Source: Glycomyces artemisiae (GTDB taxonomy: Bacteria > Actinomycetota > Actinomycetes > Mycobacteriales > Micromonosporaceae). From it: DNA of 64,000 nt. Under the pieces are notes generated by a model. The model ran no database searches, was not told the origin of the DNA, and saw only the letters and a program-made list of their open reading frames with translations. This document shows, piece by piece, positions 18,784-26,700 of the stretch. The position numbers and the translations under genes are program-made. Numbering within the stretch: position 1 is the stretch's first letter; every line of letters begins with the position of its first letter. The stretch is from assembly GCF_003002955.1 (NCBI RefSeq), contig NZ_PVTJ01000005.1, positions 1-64,000 on the forward strand, written 5' to 3'.

Positions 18784-19425
18784 CTATTCGGCGCCGACGC
18801 CGCCCGGCGGCACCTCGCCGGTGCGCTCCTGCCATTCCTTCGTGGTGTTCAAGTGCGGGAACGGCGCTGAAGGGACCGGCAGGCCGAGCGCGTCGCACAG
18901 CGGCGCCCAGCCCGCGCCGGTCGTGAACTCCACCAGGCGCTCCGCGGGAACGGTCGCCCGGACCCGCTCGTGGTACCGGCGGTACGCCGCCTCGACCGCG
19001 TCCCGGTCGGTGCGCGGCGCGCCCTCGAACGTCTTGTCCCAGACCGCGGCGATCATGTCGATCCACTCCCCGGTCTCGTCCGCGCCGTCGTCCATGCCCT
19101 TGAAGATGGTGTCGCTGCAGCTCCGCCACCAGGTGTCGAAGGAGTCGCGCCGCGACAGGACCACGATCGCGCCCGGGTAGGCCTCGGCGAGCTCGGCGTA
19201 GAACGCCGACGCCGGCCAGTCGACGGCCGCCGCGTACCCGGCGAGCAGCCCGTCCCAGTCGACGGGTCCGCCCCCGGCGGCCGCGAGGAACCCGGCCGGA
19301 TGGGTGTCGAGGTGCGCGAACACCTCCGACATGTGGTGGCACGGCGCGCCGAGGAGCGTCTCCAACGCGTGCTTGAGGGTCATCGTCCCGGTGCGCGGCA
19401 GGCCCGCGCCGATCACTCGGAGCAT
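18784..19425 (-). CDS. Sulfotransferase family protein
   Basis: 213 residues. The N-terminal loop GAGLPRTGTMTLKHAL matches the PAPS 5'-phosphosulfate loop, and LSRRDSFDTWWRS resembles the 3'-phosphate-binding segment. Related short proteins are widespread in actinobacteria and eukaryotes; acceptor unknown. It is convergent with the methionine-synthase-like gene with 1 nt between stops. Confidence 0.82.
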   Translation of the reverse strand: MLRVIGAGLPRTGTMTLKHALETLLGAPCHHMSEVFAHLDTHPAGFLAAAGGGPVDWDGLLAGYAAAVDWPASAFYAELAEAYPGAIVVLSRRDSFDTWWRSCSDTIFKGMDDGADETGEWIDMIAAVWDKTFEGAPRTDRDAVEAAYRRYHERVRATVPAERLVEFTTGAGWAPLCDALGLPVPSAPFPHLNTTKEWQERTGEVPPGGVGAE

Positions 19426-19498
19426 GGGATGAAACTAACCGGACATGTTACGGCCCTGCAAACTCCGTGCACGGAACGTCCAGACGGGACATGCGAGC

Positions 19499-19531
19499 TC
19501 CAGCGGGGCGGCGACCAACCGCCCCGCCGGA
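19499..19531 (-). terminator. Terminator of the DUF4173 gene
   Basis: 13-bp stem with one mismatch (tccagcggggcgg / ccgccccgccgga) and a 7-nt loop, just past the stop of the minus-strand gene. No T tract is evident. Confidence 0.55.
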
Positions 19532-19535
19532 GCCC

Positions 19536-21791
19536 TCAGCCCCGCTCGTAATGGAGCTCGTAGGACTGCGCGGCCAGGTCGTCGCAGACCGGGCGGGCCG
19601 TGCCGTCGGTCGCCGTGTCGCTCAGCGACACCATCGTCGCGAGGTTCTCGGTGACCTCGGTGTACTGGTACATCTCGCCGTCGAGGACCGCGACGTACCC
19701 GGCCGTGGCCTCGGTGTCGATCTCGGCGATGTCGGTGACCTCGTAGATCCCGCCCGCCTCGTCCGCGGCCTGCATCGCAGCGACTCCGGCGAGGGCGTCC
19801 TCGGACGTGGTCCACTCGAAGGTCTCGATCATCAGGTATCGGGAGCCGGGACCGTAATAACCGCAGTGCAGCACCCGGTTGCCAAGGCCCGCGGCCGGGT
19901 CGAGGTCCTCCGCGTACTGCGAGGGGTCGTCGGGCACGAGGCCCCGGTCCCCGGTCGCGGAGGTCCCGAAGAACTCCGTCACCTGCGCGAGGTCGTACTC
20001 CGCGCAGGTGTTCCAGTGCCAGAACCCGTCCGGGTCGGCGTTCGGCTGGCTCAGGTCGACCTCGGAGGACTCGGCGGCGTCCACGTCCCAGTCGGGGAAG
20101 GTGCAGTACGGGTCCGGCTCCCCGGCGCCCTCCGCTGCCTCGATCGCGCGCTGGTAGCCCCAGTTCCACGCCATGACGTCGCGCTCGTCGTCGAAGTCGT
20201 CGCCGCCCAGCAGGCAGTCGCGGTCCTCGGCGGGGAGGTCGGCGAACTCGGGCGCGGCGTCGGCCGAGAGCCCCTTGAGGTAGTTCAGGTCCAGCTCGTG
20301 GTCGTGGTCGATGTTGTAGCGGGCGATGAGCGCGTCGGGGTTGACGGCCGCCAGGCCCAGGAGCGCGATCGCGCCGGAGGCGAGCACGGCCCGCGGCAGC
20401 CAGGCCGCGCGGAGCTTCCAGCAGCCGACCAGGACCATCGCGAACAGGACCGCGAGCCAGAACTCGACGGTGAAGATCCAGACGCGCAGCCGCGTGAGCC
20501 CGTACGTCTCGGTGTACGTGTACATCCGGTACGTCGCCGAGACCACGACGGCCATCGACATGAGCGCGAGCAGGGCCAGCAGGACCCGGACCGTCCACCG
20601 GTCGGCCTTCGAGCGCTTCGGCGCGAGCCACGCGGCGATCGCGATGAGCGCCAGCGACAGGACCGCGACGAAGCTCAGCTGCCAGAAGCCGCGGCGCGCG
20701 TACTCGGCGAACGTCAGGCCCGCCGTCTCCATCACGTACGCCTCGCCGCCGAAGTACACGCGCAGCTGCACCGCGATGAACGCCGCGAACAGGAGGTTCA
20801 GCGCCGCCAGCGGGATCGCCAGCTCGAACCGCGACACGGTGCGGTGCTCGGCCTGCTCCTCGGCGTCCCAGCGCGGCCGCGCCGCGGCCGTGTACGCCCA
20901 CACCAGGACCAGCGGGACCAGGACCGCCGCGAGCACCAGCCGCAGGAACACCTCGATGGGGTTCAGGTCCGGCAGCAGCCTCGCCACGAGGTCGGCGAAC
21001 GTCGAGTCCGCGGCGGCGAACAGGCCGCCGAAGACCAGCAGCAGCGCCACCGTCACGCCCGCGGTCCATGCGATGCGCACGGTTCCGGGGTTGCGGGAGT
21101 TCTGCTCGGTGCGGCCGCGCCGCGCCCACCTGAACGACTCCGCGATGCCTTCGAGCCACGCGAAGCACATCGCCAGCGCCGTCCCTCCGATGCGCCGCTG
21201 CGGTGCCAGGACCAGCGGTGTCAACGCGAACGCGGCGAGCGCGCACAGGGCCACGACCCAGCCCGCGTCCCGCACCGCCGCGACCGACCACAGGAGCACC
21301 ACGAGGACCGCGCCCGGCAGGCGCGGCAGGAGGTCGTCACGCGACGTCAGCAGCGGCACCGCGACGAGCGCGATCCCGGTGAGCGCCAAGCCGACCCCGA
21401 CGCCTCCGCCGGGGAACGCCGCCCATGCGCCGAACAGCGCCACGACGAACACGAGGATCACGGTGGTCTGCGACGCGCTCAGTTCCGGCCGGTGCCAGCG
21501 GGGGTTCGGGAGGATCATCGGCGGCGGGGGAGGGGCCGCGTAGTACTGCTGCTGGTAGGGGGCGCCGCGGTGCTGGTGCGGCATCTGCGGCGGCGGGGCC
21601 GGGACCAGCACGCCCTGCTGCACCGGCGGCCGCTGCGCCTGCGGCTCGTGCTGCTCGGCCTGCGGCGTCGCTTCCGGCGCCTGGGACGCCTCGGGCGCCT
21701 CGCGGGGCTCAGGGGCTTCCGGCGCTTCGGCGGGGGAGTCGCCGGCGGCCGGATCGTCCTGCGGCGCAGGGGCGCCGTCGGGTTCGCTCAT
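19536..21791 (-). CDS. DUF4173 multi-pass membrane protein with Pro/Glu-rich N-terminus
   Basis: 751 residues. The first 115 residues are a disordered Pro/Glu/Ala/Gln tract (PEAPEPREAPEASQAPEA and a PPPPPM run). About 12 membrane helices follow (ILVFVVALFGAWAAF onward) with the DUF4173 signature region (PRWDAEEQAEHRTVSRFELAI). The last 240 residues are a hydrophilic, Asp/Glu-rich domain, probably extracytoplasmic. Start at the ATG with GAAGGG upstream; in-frame ATGs further upstream read through GC-rich non-family sequence. Function unknown. Confidence 0.82.
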   Translation of the reverse strand: MSEPDGAPAPQDDPAAGDSPAEAPEAPEPREAPEASQAPEATPQAEQHEPQAQRPPVQQGVLVPAPPPQMPHQHRGAPYQQQYYAAPPPPPMILPNPRWHRPELSASQTTVILVFVVALFGAWAAFPGGGVGVGLALTGIALVAVPLLTSRDDLLPRLPGAVLVVLLWSVAAVRDAGWVVALCALAAFALTPLVLAPQRRIGGTALAMCFAWLEGIAESFRWARRGRTEQNSRNPGTVRIAWTAGVTVALLLVFGGLFAAADSTFADLVARLLPDLNPIEVFLRLVLAAVLVPLVLVWAYTAAARPRWDAEEQAEHRTVSRFELAIPLAALNLLFAAFIAVQLRVYFGGEAYVMETAGLTFAEYARRGFWQLSFVAVLSLALIAIAAWLAPKRSKADRWTVRVLLALLALMSMAVVVSATYRMYTYTETYGLTRLRVWIFTVEFWLAVLFAMVLVGCWKLRAAWLPRAVLASGAIALLGLAAVNPDALIARYNIDHDHELDLNYLKGLSADAAPEFADLPAEDRDCLLGGDDFDDERDVMAWNWGYQRAIEAAEGAGEPDPYCTFPDWDVDAAESSEVDLSQPNADPDGFWHWNTCAEYDLAQVTEFFGTSATGDRGLVPDDPSQYAEDLDPAAGLGNRVLHCGYYGPGSRYLMIETFEWTTSEDALAGVAAMQAADEAGGIYEVTDIAEIDTEATAGYVAVLDGEMYQYTEVTENLATMVSLSDTATDGTARPVCDDLAAQSYELHYERG

Positions 21792-21963
21792 GATCGAGAC
21801 CCTTCCGTCTGAGAGGATTCCCGAGGGTAGCGGAGGCCCGCCGCACGGGAATCCCTTGTAGCCGTGGGGACCGTGAGGTCCGCATGTAACACCCTTGAGC
21901 GGCCCGTTCCGACGCATCGCGTGAGCAGCCCCACGTCGTGCAACCGTATGGTTCACTGAGAGC

Positions 21964-22665
21964 GTGGAAGCTCACGGCGGTGAAGAACTCGGCTCGATCG
22001 GCAACCGGCTCAACTGGCTCCGCGCCGGAGTCCTCGGCGCGAACGACGGCATCGTCTCGACCGCGGGCATCGTCATCGGCGTCGCGGGCGCCACCACGGA
22101 CCGCTCCACGATCCTCGTCTCCGGCGTCGCCGGCCTCGTCGCGGGCGCCTTCTCCATGGCCGGGGGCGAGTACACCTCCGTCTCCACCCAGCGCGACACC
22201 GAGGCCACCCTCGTCGCGGCCGAGCGCCGCGAACTCGACCAGGACCCCCAGGCCGCCGAGGACGAGCTCACGACCAACCTGGAGCGCCGCGGCCTCTCCG
22301 CCGAGACCGCCCGCGCCGCCGCCCGCGAGCTCTCGGCCCGCAACCCGCTGCGCGCCCATGCCGCCGTCGAGTTCGGCCTCGACCCCGACGACCTCACCAA
22401 CCCCTGGCACGCCGCGCTCTCCTCGTTCATCAGCTTCACCTGCGGCGCGCTCCTGCCGCTCCTGGCGATCACGCTCCTGCCCGACGGCGTCCGCGTCTGG
22501 GGCTGCGCCGTCGCCGTCGTCGCCGCGCTCGCCGTCACCGGCTGGACCTCCGCCACCCTCGGCGGCGCCCCCCGCCGCCCCGCGATGCTCCGCATCATGG
22601 CCGTCGGCGCCGCGACGATGATCGTCACCTACGCCGTCGGCTCCCTCTTCGACGTGAGCGCCTGA
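21964..22665 (+). CDS. VIT1/CCC1-family divalent metal transporter
   Basis: 233 residues. Membrane helix LRAGVLGANDGIVSTAGIVIGVAGA carries the ANDGIVST motif of the family; a second (VAGLVAGAFSMAGGEYTSVSTQRDTE) is followed by a charged, helical metal-binding loop and three C-terminal helices. Eukaryotic relatives move Fe2+ or Mn2+ into vacuoles; bacterial ones probably export these metals. GTG start. A monocistronic gene between divergent DUF4173 and a toxin-antitoxin pair. Confidence 0.9.
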   Translation: MEAHGGEELGSIGNRLNWLRAGVLGANDGIVSTAGIVIGVAGATTDRSTILVSGVAGLVAGAFSMAGGEYTSVSTQRDTEATLVAAERRELDQDPQAAEDELTTNLERRGLSAETARAAARELSARNPLRAHAAVEFGLDPDDLTNPWHAALSSFISFTCGALLPLLAITLLPDGVRVWGCAVAVVAALAVTGWTSATLGGAPRRPAMLRIMAVGAATMIVTYAVGSLFDVSA

Positions 22666-22685
22666 CGCCGACTTGCACGAGCCAC

Positions 22686-22698
22686 TTTGTGGCACAAA
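22686..22698 (+). promoter_or_regulatory. Operator of the Phd/PIN toxin-antitoxin operon
   Basis: tttgtg-g-cacaaa is a perfect 13-bp odd palindrome, 18 nt before the antitoxin ATG, with a possible -10 (GTAACA) directly downstream. Autorepression by the antitoxin-toxin complex is usual for such modules. Confidence 0.5.
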
Positions 22699-22715
22699 TG
22701 TGGTAACATTCCGGC

Positions 22716-22991
22716 ATGGACACCATCGGATTGCGCGAACTGAGCCACCACACGGCGCAGATCGTGCGTCGCGTGCGCAACGGCGAGACGGTCATCATCA
22801 CGGATCACGGGAAGCCCGTGGTCCGGATGACGCCCGAGCCCGCGACGAGTTCGCTCCTGGCCCGCTGGATCGCGGAGGGCTCGGTCGTGCAGGCGGTCGA
22901 CGAGACTCCGTTCGCGGTCCCCGACGGCGACCCGGCCGACCCGCCGCTCTCCGAGCGGATGATCGCCGCGCGCGACGAGGAGCGCTGGTGA
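22716..22991 (+). CDS. Type II antitoxin, Phd/YefM family
   Basis: 91 residues. The N-terminal half (GLRELSHHTAQIVRRVRNGETVIITDHGKPVVRM) is a classic Phd/YefM DNA-binding fold; the C-terminal half is Pro/Asp-rich and likely disordered until it wraps the toxin. It overlaps the PIN toxin by 4 nt (GTGA). It neutralises the toxin and, with it, represses its own promoter. Confidence 0.9.
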   Translation: MDTIGLRELSHHTAQIVRRVRNGETVIITDHGKPVVRMTPEPATSSLLARWIAEGSVVQAVDETPFAVPDGDPADPPLSERMIAARDEERW

Positions 22992-23380
22992 TCTACCTCG
23001 ACAGTTGTGCGGTCATCAAGCTGCTCAAATTCGAGGCCGAATCCCCGGCGCTGGTGAAATGGCTCGGCGAACGCGCAGCATCACCGAAGGTGTCGAGCGC
23101 GCTCCTTGAAGTCGAGATGGCGCGGGCGCTGCATCGCGACGCGCCGCATCTGCTTGAGGACCTCCCGCGGGTCCTCGGTCGCATCCATCGTCTCGACATG
23201 ACCGCCGCAGTACGGGCGAAGGCCGCCGAGTACCGGTTTCCGCAGCTTCGATCGCTCGACGCGCTGCACCTCGCGACCGCTGATCTGCTCCGCGACGAAC
23301 TGCATGCGTTCGTGACCTACGACCGCCGCCTCGCGGCGTACGCGGACACCGCCGGTCTGCCCGTGGTCGGCCCGGCTTAG
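22988..23380 (+). CDS. PIN-domain ribonuclease toxin (VapC type)
   Basis: 130 residues from a GTG overlapping the antitoxin stop. PIN catalytic acids are present: Asp5 (YLDSCAV), Glu41 (ALLEVEMARAL), Asp91 (RSLDALHLATA) and Asp112 (TYDRRL). The toxin is a Mg2+-dependent RNase, probably acting on tRNA or rRNA. Its stop overlaps that of the convergent CorA gene (TTAG at 23377-23380, read as TAG and TAA). All four catalytic positions are intact, so it is likely functional. Confidence 0.9.
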   Translation: MIYLDSCAVIKLLKFEAESPALVKWLGERAASPKVSSALLEVEMARALHRDAPHLLEDLPRVLGRIHRLDMTAAVRAKAAEYRFPQLRSLDALHLATADLLRDELHAFVTYDRRLAAYADTAGLPVVGPA

Positions 23381-24393
23381 AGCCAGGTCGCGCGTTTGAA
23401 GACCACCCACAGGATGGCGGCGGAGACGACCATGAGGCCGAGGGCCATCGGGTAGCCGAGGGTCCAGGAGAGTTCGGGCATGTGGGTGAAGTTCATGCCG
23501 TAGACGCCCGCCACGAGACCGGGTGTGAACAGGATCGCGGCCCAGGAGCTGATCTTCTTGACCTGGTCGCCCTGCTCGTGGGTCTGGGCGGCGAGTTCGC
23601 GCATCTCCTCGTTCTGGGCCTGGGTGACGAGCGTGGAGTGGACGGTGAGGGCGTTCCGGAGGAGGGCCCGGAAGGTGTCGGCGCGCTCGACGGTCTTGTA
23701 GACGTTGTCGAGGACGTCGCGCATGTCGCGGCGCAGCTCCAGGTCGACGCCGTACTTGTCGTAGCCCGCTTCGAGGGACTTGAGCACGGTCACGAGCGGG
23801 TGGGTGGCCCGCTGGAACGCCATGGCCTCGCGGAACAGCTCGTAGATCCGGCGCGTGACGGCCGCGTCGCCGGAGAACATGGCCTCCTCGATCTCGTCGA
23901 TGTCGTTCTCCATGCCCGCCATGACGGGGCGGTAGCCGCGCACGACCTCGTCCATGACCAGGTACAGGACCGCCTGCGGCCCGAACGCGCACAGCTCCGG
24001 GTGGGCTTCGAGGCGCCCGCGGACCCGGGAGAGGTCGGGGGACTCGGCGTGGCGGATGGTGATCGCGAAGTTCGGGCCGATGAACAGGTGGACCTCGCCG
24101 AACTCGACCTCCTCGGGGCCGTCGAGGTAGCGGGCGGCGCGCAGGACCACGAACAGGGTGTCGCCGTAGCGCTCCAGCTTGGGGCGCTGGTGCCCGGCGG
24201 TGGCGTCCTGGATCGCGAGGTGGTGCAGCTCGAACTCCTCGGCGACGGCGCTGAGCTCCCCGCCGGTGGGCCGGTACAGCCCGATCCACGCGAACCCGCC
24301 GTGCTCGTGCAGGTCCTCGAAGGTGTCCTCAAGGGACACGTGATGGGTCTCGCGGACGCCCTTGCGGTAGATGGCGCTGTCGACGATCGGCAT
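23377..24393 (-). CDS. CorA-family magnesium/divalent cation channel
   Basis: 338 residues. A large cytoplasmic N-terminal domain (FEDLHEHGGFAWIGLYRP) leads through a long helical region to two C-terminal membrane helices with the YGMNFTHMPEL loop, containing the GMN selectivity filter. It takes up Mg2+ (or Co2+/Ni2+) as a pentamer. MgtE at 53015 is a second Mg2+ route in this window. It is convergent with the PIN toxin and overlaps it by 4 nt. Confidence 0.92.
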   Translation of the reverse strand: MPIVDSAIYRKGVRETHHVSLEDTFEDLHEHGGFAWIGLYRPTGGELSAVAEEFELHHLAIQDATAGHQRPKLERYGDTLFVVLRAARYLDGPEEVEFGEVHLFIGPNFAITIRHAESPDLSRVRGRLEAHPELCAFGPQAVLYLVMDEVVRGYRPVMAGMENDIDEIEEAMFSGDAAVTRRIYELFREAMAFQRATHPLVTVLKSLEAGYDKYGVDLELRRDMRDVLDNVYKTVERADTFRALLRNALTVHSTLVTQAQNEEMRELAAQTHEQGDQVKKISSWAAILFTPGLVAGVYGMNFTHMPELSWTLGYPMALGLMVVSAAILWVVFKRATWL

Positions 24394-24451
24394 GCGGCCA
24401 GTCTAGGTGCGCTCCGCCGCGGCGCCGAGGGCTCGTCATGTCAGTTCGGCG

Positions 24452-25072
24452 TCAAGAATCCCTCGTCAAGTGCCCCACGGGCATCGTCAGGTACCGGTCG
24501 ATGGTCGGCCCGATCGTCTCGGCCAGCTCCTTCTCGCCGAGGGAGGCGAGGGGCTCCAGTTTCAGGATGTACCTGGCGACGACCAGGCCGAAGACCTGCG
24601 AGGCGATGAAGTTGGCGCGCACGGGGATGTGGTCGACGGTGTCGCCGAGGGTCGCCTGCACGGTCTTCACGATCCGGTGCTCGAACAGCTGCTTGAGCAC
24701 GAACGACATGGCGGGCTTGGAGAGGCTGGAGCGGACCACGGCCAGCAGCTTGTCGCGGTGCGCGCCGTCCCAGATCCGCACGAACGCGTGCACGAGCCGC
24801 TCGCCCGCGCCGTCGATGCCGCCCGCCTGGAGCGCGGCCTCCACCTCTGGTGCCGGGTCGAACGGCAGCTCGATGGCGGCCATGAACAGCTCGTCCTTGG
24901 ACCCGAAGTAGTGGTGGATCAGCGACGGGTCCACGCCCGCCTCGCCCGCGATCCGCCGCATCGACACCGACTCGTAGCCCTCGTCGGCGAACAGGCGCCG
25001 GGCGGCGCCCAGGATCTCCGACCTGGTGTCGGGGTTCCCGGTGCGCCGTCCGGTCCGCTTCGCTCTCGCCAC
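24452..25072 (-). CDS. TetR-family regulator of the adjacent ABC exporter
   Basis: 206 residues. An N-terminal HTH (TRSEILGAARRLFADEGYESVSMRRIAGEAGVDPSLIHHYFGSKDELF) is followed by an all-helical ligand domain. It is last in a cluster with an ABC-2 permease and an ATPase, 9 nt after the permease stop. The near-identical palindromes upstream of the ATPase gene (26561-26614) are its likely operators, giving a classic autoregulated efflux operon. Ligand unknown; a drug or membrane-active compound is the usual inducer. Confidence 0.9.
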   Translation of the reverse strand: MARAKRTGRRTGNPDTRSEILGAARRLFADEGYESVSMRRIAGEAGVDPSLIHHYFGSKDELFMAAIELPFDPAPEVEAALQAGGIDGAGERLVHAFVRIWDGAHRDKLLAVVRSSLSKPAMSFVLKQLFEHRIVKTVQATLGDTVDHIPVRANFIASQVFGLVVARYILKLEPLASLGEKELAETIGPTIDRYLTMPVGHLTRDS

Positions 25073-25081
25073 GGGACGACC

Positions 25082-25819
25082 TTAGTCGGTCCGTCGCCTG
25101 AGCGTCGCGGCTCCGAGCACGGTTGCGACGACGACCGCACCGAGCACCACCGCGAGGTCGGCCCACATGTCCGACGTGACCTCGGTGTGCGCCTGCACCT
25201 CCGCGAGCGCCTTGACCGCGTAGGTGAGCGGCAGCGCGTCCGAGACGCCCTGCAGCCACCCGGCCATCTGGTCGGCGGGCCAGATCAGGCCGCACAGGAA
25301 CAGCTGCGGCACCACGAACACGGGCATGAACTGGATCGCCTGGAACTCGGTGGTCGCGAACGCGGACACGAACAGCCCCAAGGCCATCCCGAACAGCGAC
25401 GTGACGATGCAGATGAGGAACACCGCCCACGTCGGCCCGGCCGTGTCGAGTCCGAGCCACAGGAACGCGACGCCCGCCGCGACGGCGGTCTGGGCCGCGG
25501 CGGCCGTGCCGAACGCGAGCGCGTAGCCCACGACCAGGTCGAGCTTCCCGGTCGGGGTGGTCATGAGCCGCTCCAGGGTCCCGCCGGTGCGCTCGCGCAG
25601 CAGCGTGATGGAGGTGATCATGAACATGAGCATGAACGGGAAGGCGGCCAGCAGGATCAGGCCGGTCTTGTCGAACACCTGCGGCGCGTCGTCCATGATC
25701 GCGCTGATGAGGGCGATGATGAGCGCGGGCACGGCGAGGATGAGGCCGACCGTGCGGTGGTCGTTGAGGAGCTGGCGCAGGATGCGCCCGGCGGTGATGA
25801 ACGTGATCCGCAGCGACAT
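25082..25819 (-). CDS. ABC-2 type exporter permease
   Basis: 245 residues, six membrane helices, and a central ERTGGTLERLMTTPTGKLDLVVGY segment, the ABC-2 membrane-domain pattern (multidrug/daunorubicin exporters). It follows the ATPase gene by 1 nt and precedes the TetR gene by 9 nt. With the ATPase it should form a drug or lipid exporter. Confidence 0.9.
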   Translation of the reverse strand: MSLRITFITAGRILRQLLNDHRTVGLILAVPALIIALISAIMDDAPQVFDKTGLILLAAFPFMLMFMITSITLLRERTGGTLERLMTTPTGKLDLVVGYALAFGTAAAAQTAVAAGVAFLWLGLDTAGPTWAVFLICIVTSLFGMALGLFVSAFATTEFQAIQFMPVFVVPQLFLCGLIWPADQMAGWLQGVSDALPLTYAVKALAEVQAHTEVTSDMWADLAVVLGAVVVATVLGAATLRRRTD

Positions 25820-25820
25820 G

Positions 25821-26546
25821 TCACCGCGCCCCTTCGAGTTCGCGGATGAGGTGGAGGAACGCGGCTTCGAGGTTCGCGGTCCCGGTGGACTCGCGCAGGG
25901 CCGCGGGGGTGTCGTCGGCGATGAACTGTCCTTCGCGCAGCAGCAGGAGCCGGTCGCAGCGGTCGGCCTCGTCCATGACGTGGCTGGAGACCAGGAGGGT
26001 CGCGCCGCCCGCGGCGAGCGCGCGGAACTGGTCCCACAGCTCCTCGCGGATGACCGGGTCGAGCCCGACGGTGGGCTCGTCGAGGACGAGCACCTCCGGC
26101 TCGATGACGAGCGCGCACGCGAGGGAGGTGCGGGTCTTCTGGCCGCCGGAGAGGTTCCCGGCGAGCTTGTCGGCGTGGTCGCCCATGCCGACGCGCTCGA
26201 TGGCGCGCATGGCCTCGTGGCGGTCGCGCCCGTAGAGCGCGGCGAAGTAGGCGACGTTGGCCTTGACGGACAGGTCCCGGTAGATCGAGGCGTCCTGCGT
26301 CACGTACGCGACGCGGCCGCGCAGCGGCTTCGCGCCGGCGGGTTCGCCGAGGACGGTCACGGTGCCGCCCTTGACCTTCTGGGTGCCGACGACGGCGCGG
26401 ATGAACGTGGTCTTGCCCGAGCCGGAGGGGCCGAGCAGGCCGGTGACGGTCCCGGGGGCGATCTCCGTGGAGACGCTCTTGAGGACGGGCTTCTTGCCGC
26501 GGTCGACCACCAGGTCGGCGACGGCTATCGCGGGGGCGGGCGGCAT
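25821..26546 (-). CDS. ABC exporter ATP-binding protein
   Basis: 241 residues from the ATG at 26546, preceded by GGAGG; the in-frame ATG at 26567 has no binding site. Walker A GPSGSGKT, signature NLSGGQKTR, Walker B VLVLDEPTVGLD and the H-loop SSHVMDEADRCD are all present. It powers the ABC-2 permease encoded next. Two TTCA-N8-TGAA palindromes lie 15 to 68 nt upstream of the start. Confidence 0.92.
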   Translation of the reverse strand: MPPAPAIAVADLVVDRGKKPVLKSVSTEIAPGTVTGLLGPSGSGKTTFIRAVVGTQKVKGGTVTVLGEPAGAKPLRGRVAYVTQDASIYRDLSVKANVAYFAALYGRDRHEAMRAIERVGMGDHADKLAGNLSGGQKTRTSLACALVIEPEVLVLDEPTVGLDPVIREELWDQFRALAAGGATLLVSSHVMDEADRCDRLLLLREGQFIADDTPAALRESTGTANLEAAFLHLIRELEGAR

Positions 26547-26560
26547 CGGGGCCTCCAAGC

Positions 26561-26614
26561 AATTCAACGAGTGATGAATTCACCGTAGCACGGGAATTCA
26601 TCGCATGGTGAAAT
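26561..26614 (-). promoter_or_regulatory. Paired TetR operators upstream of the ABC exporter operon
   Basis: Two near-identical 20-bp pseudo-palindromes of the form AATTCAnCG-N2-TG-N-TGAAnT occupy 26561-26580 (aattcaacgagtgatgaatt) and 26595-26614 (aattcatcgcatggtgaaat). Both contain TTCA-N8-TGAA; centres are 34 bp apart, about three helical turns, so two dimers could bind one face. They are the natural target of the TetR regulator at 24452. Confidence 0.65.
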
Positions 26615-26643
26615 GCTACGCCGCGAAGCGCGCCCGGCGCGTG

Positions 26644-26681
26644 AAAAGGCCGGCCCCGCGGTCGAAACCGCGGGGCCGGCC
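26644..26681 (-). terminator. Intrinsic terminator of phoX
   Basis: Perfect 15-bp stem (ggccggccccgcggt / accgcggggccggcc) with a 4-nt loop; on the minus strand it is followed by TTTT (26647-26644). It ends the PhoX gene about 20 nt past its stop. Best intrinsic terminator on this strand. Confidence 0.85.
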
Positions 26682-26700
26682 CTATCGGAGGGTTCAAGCG

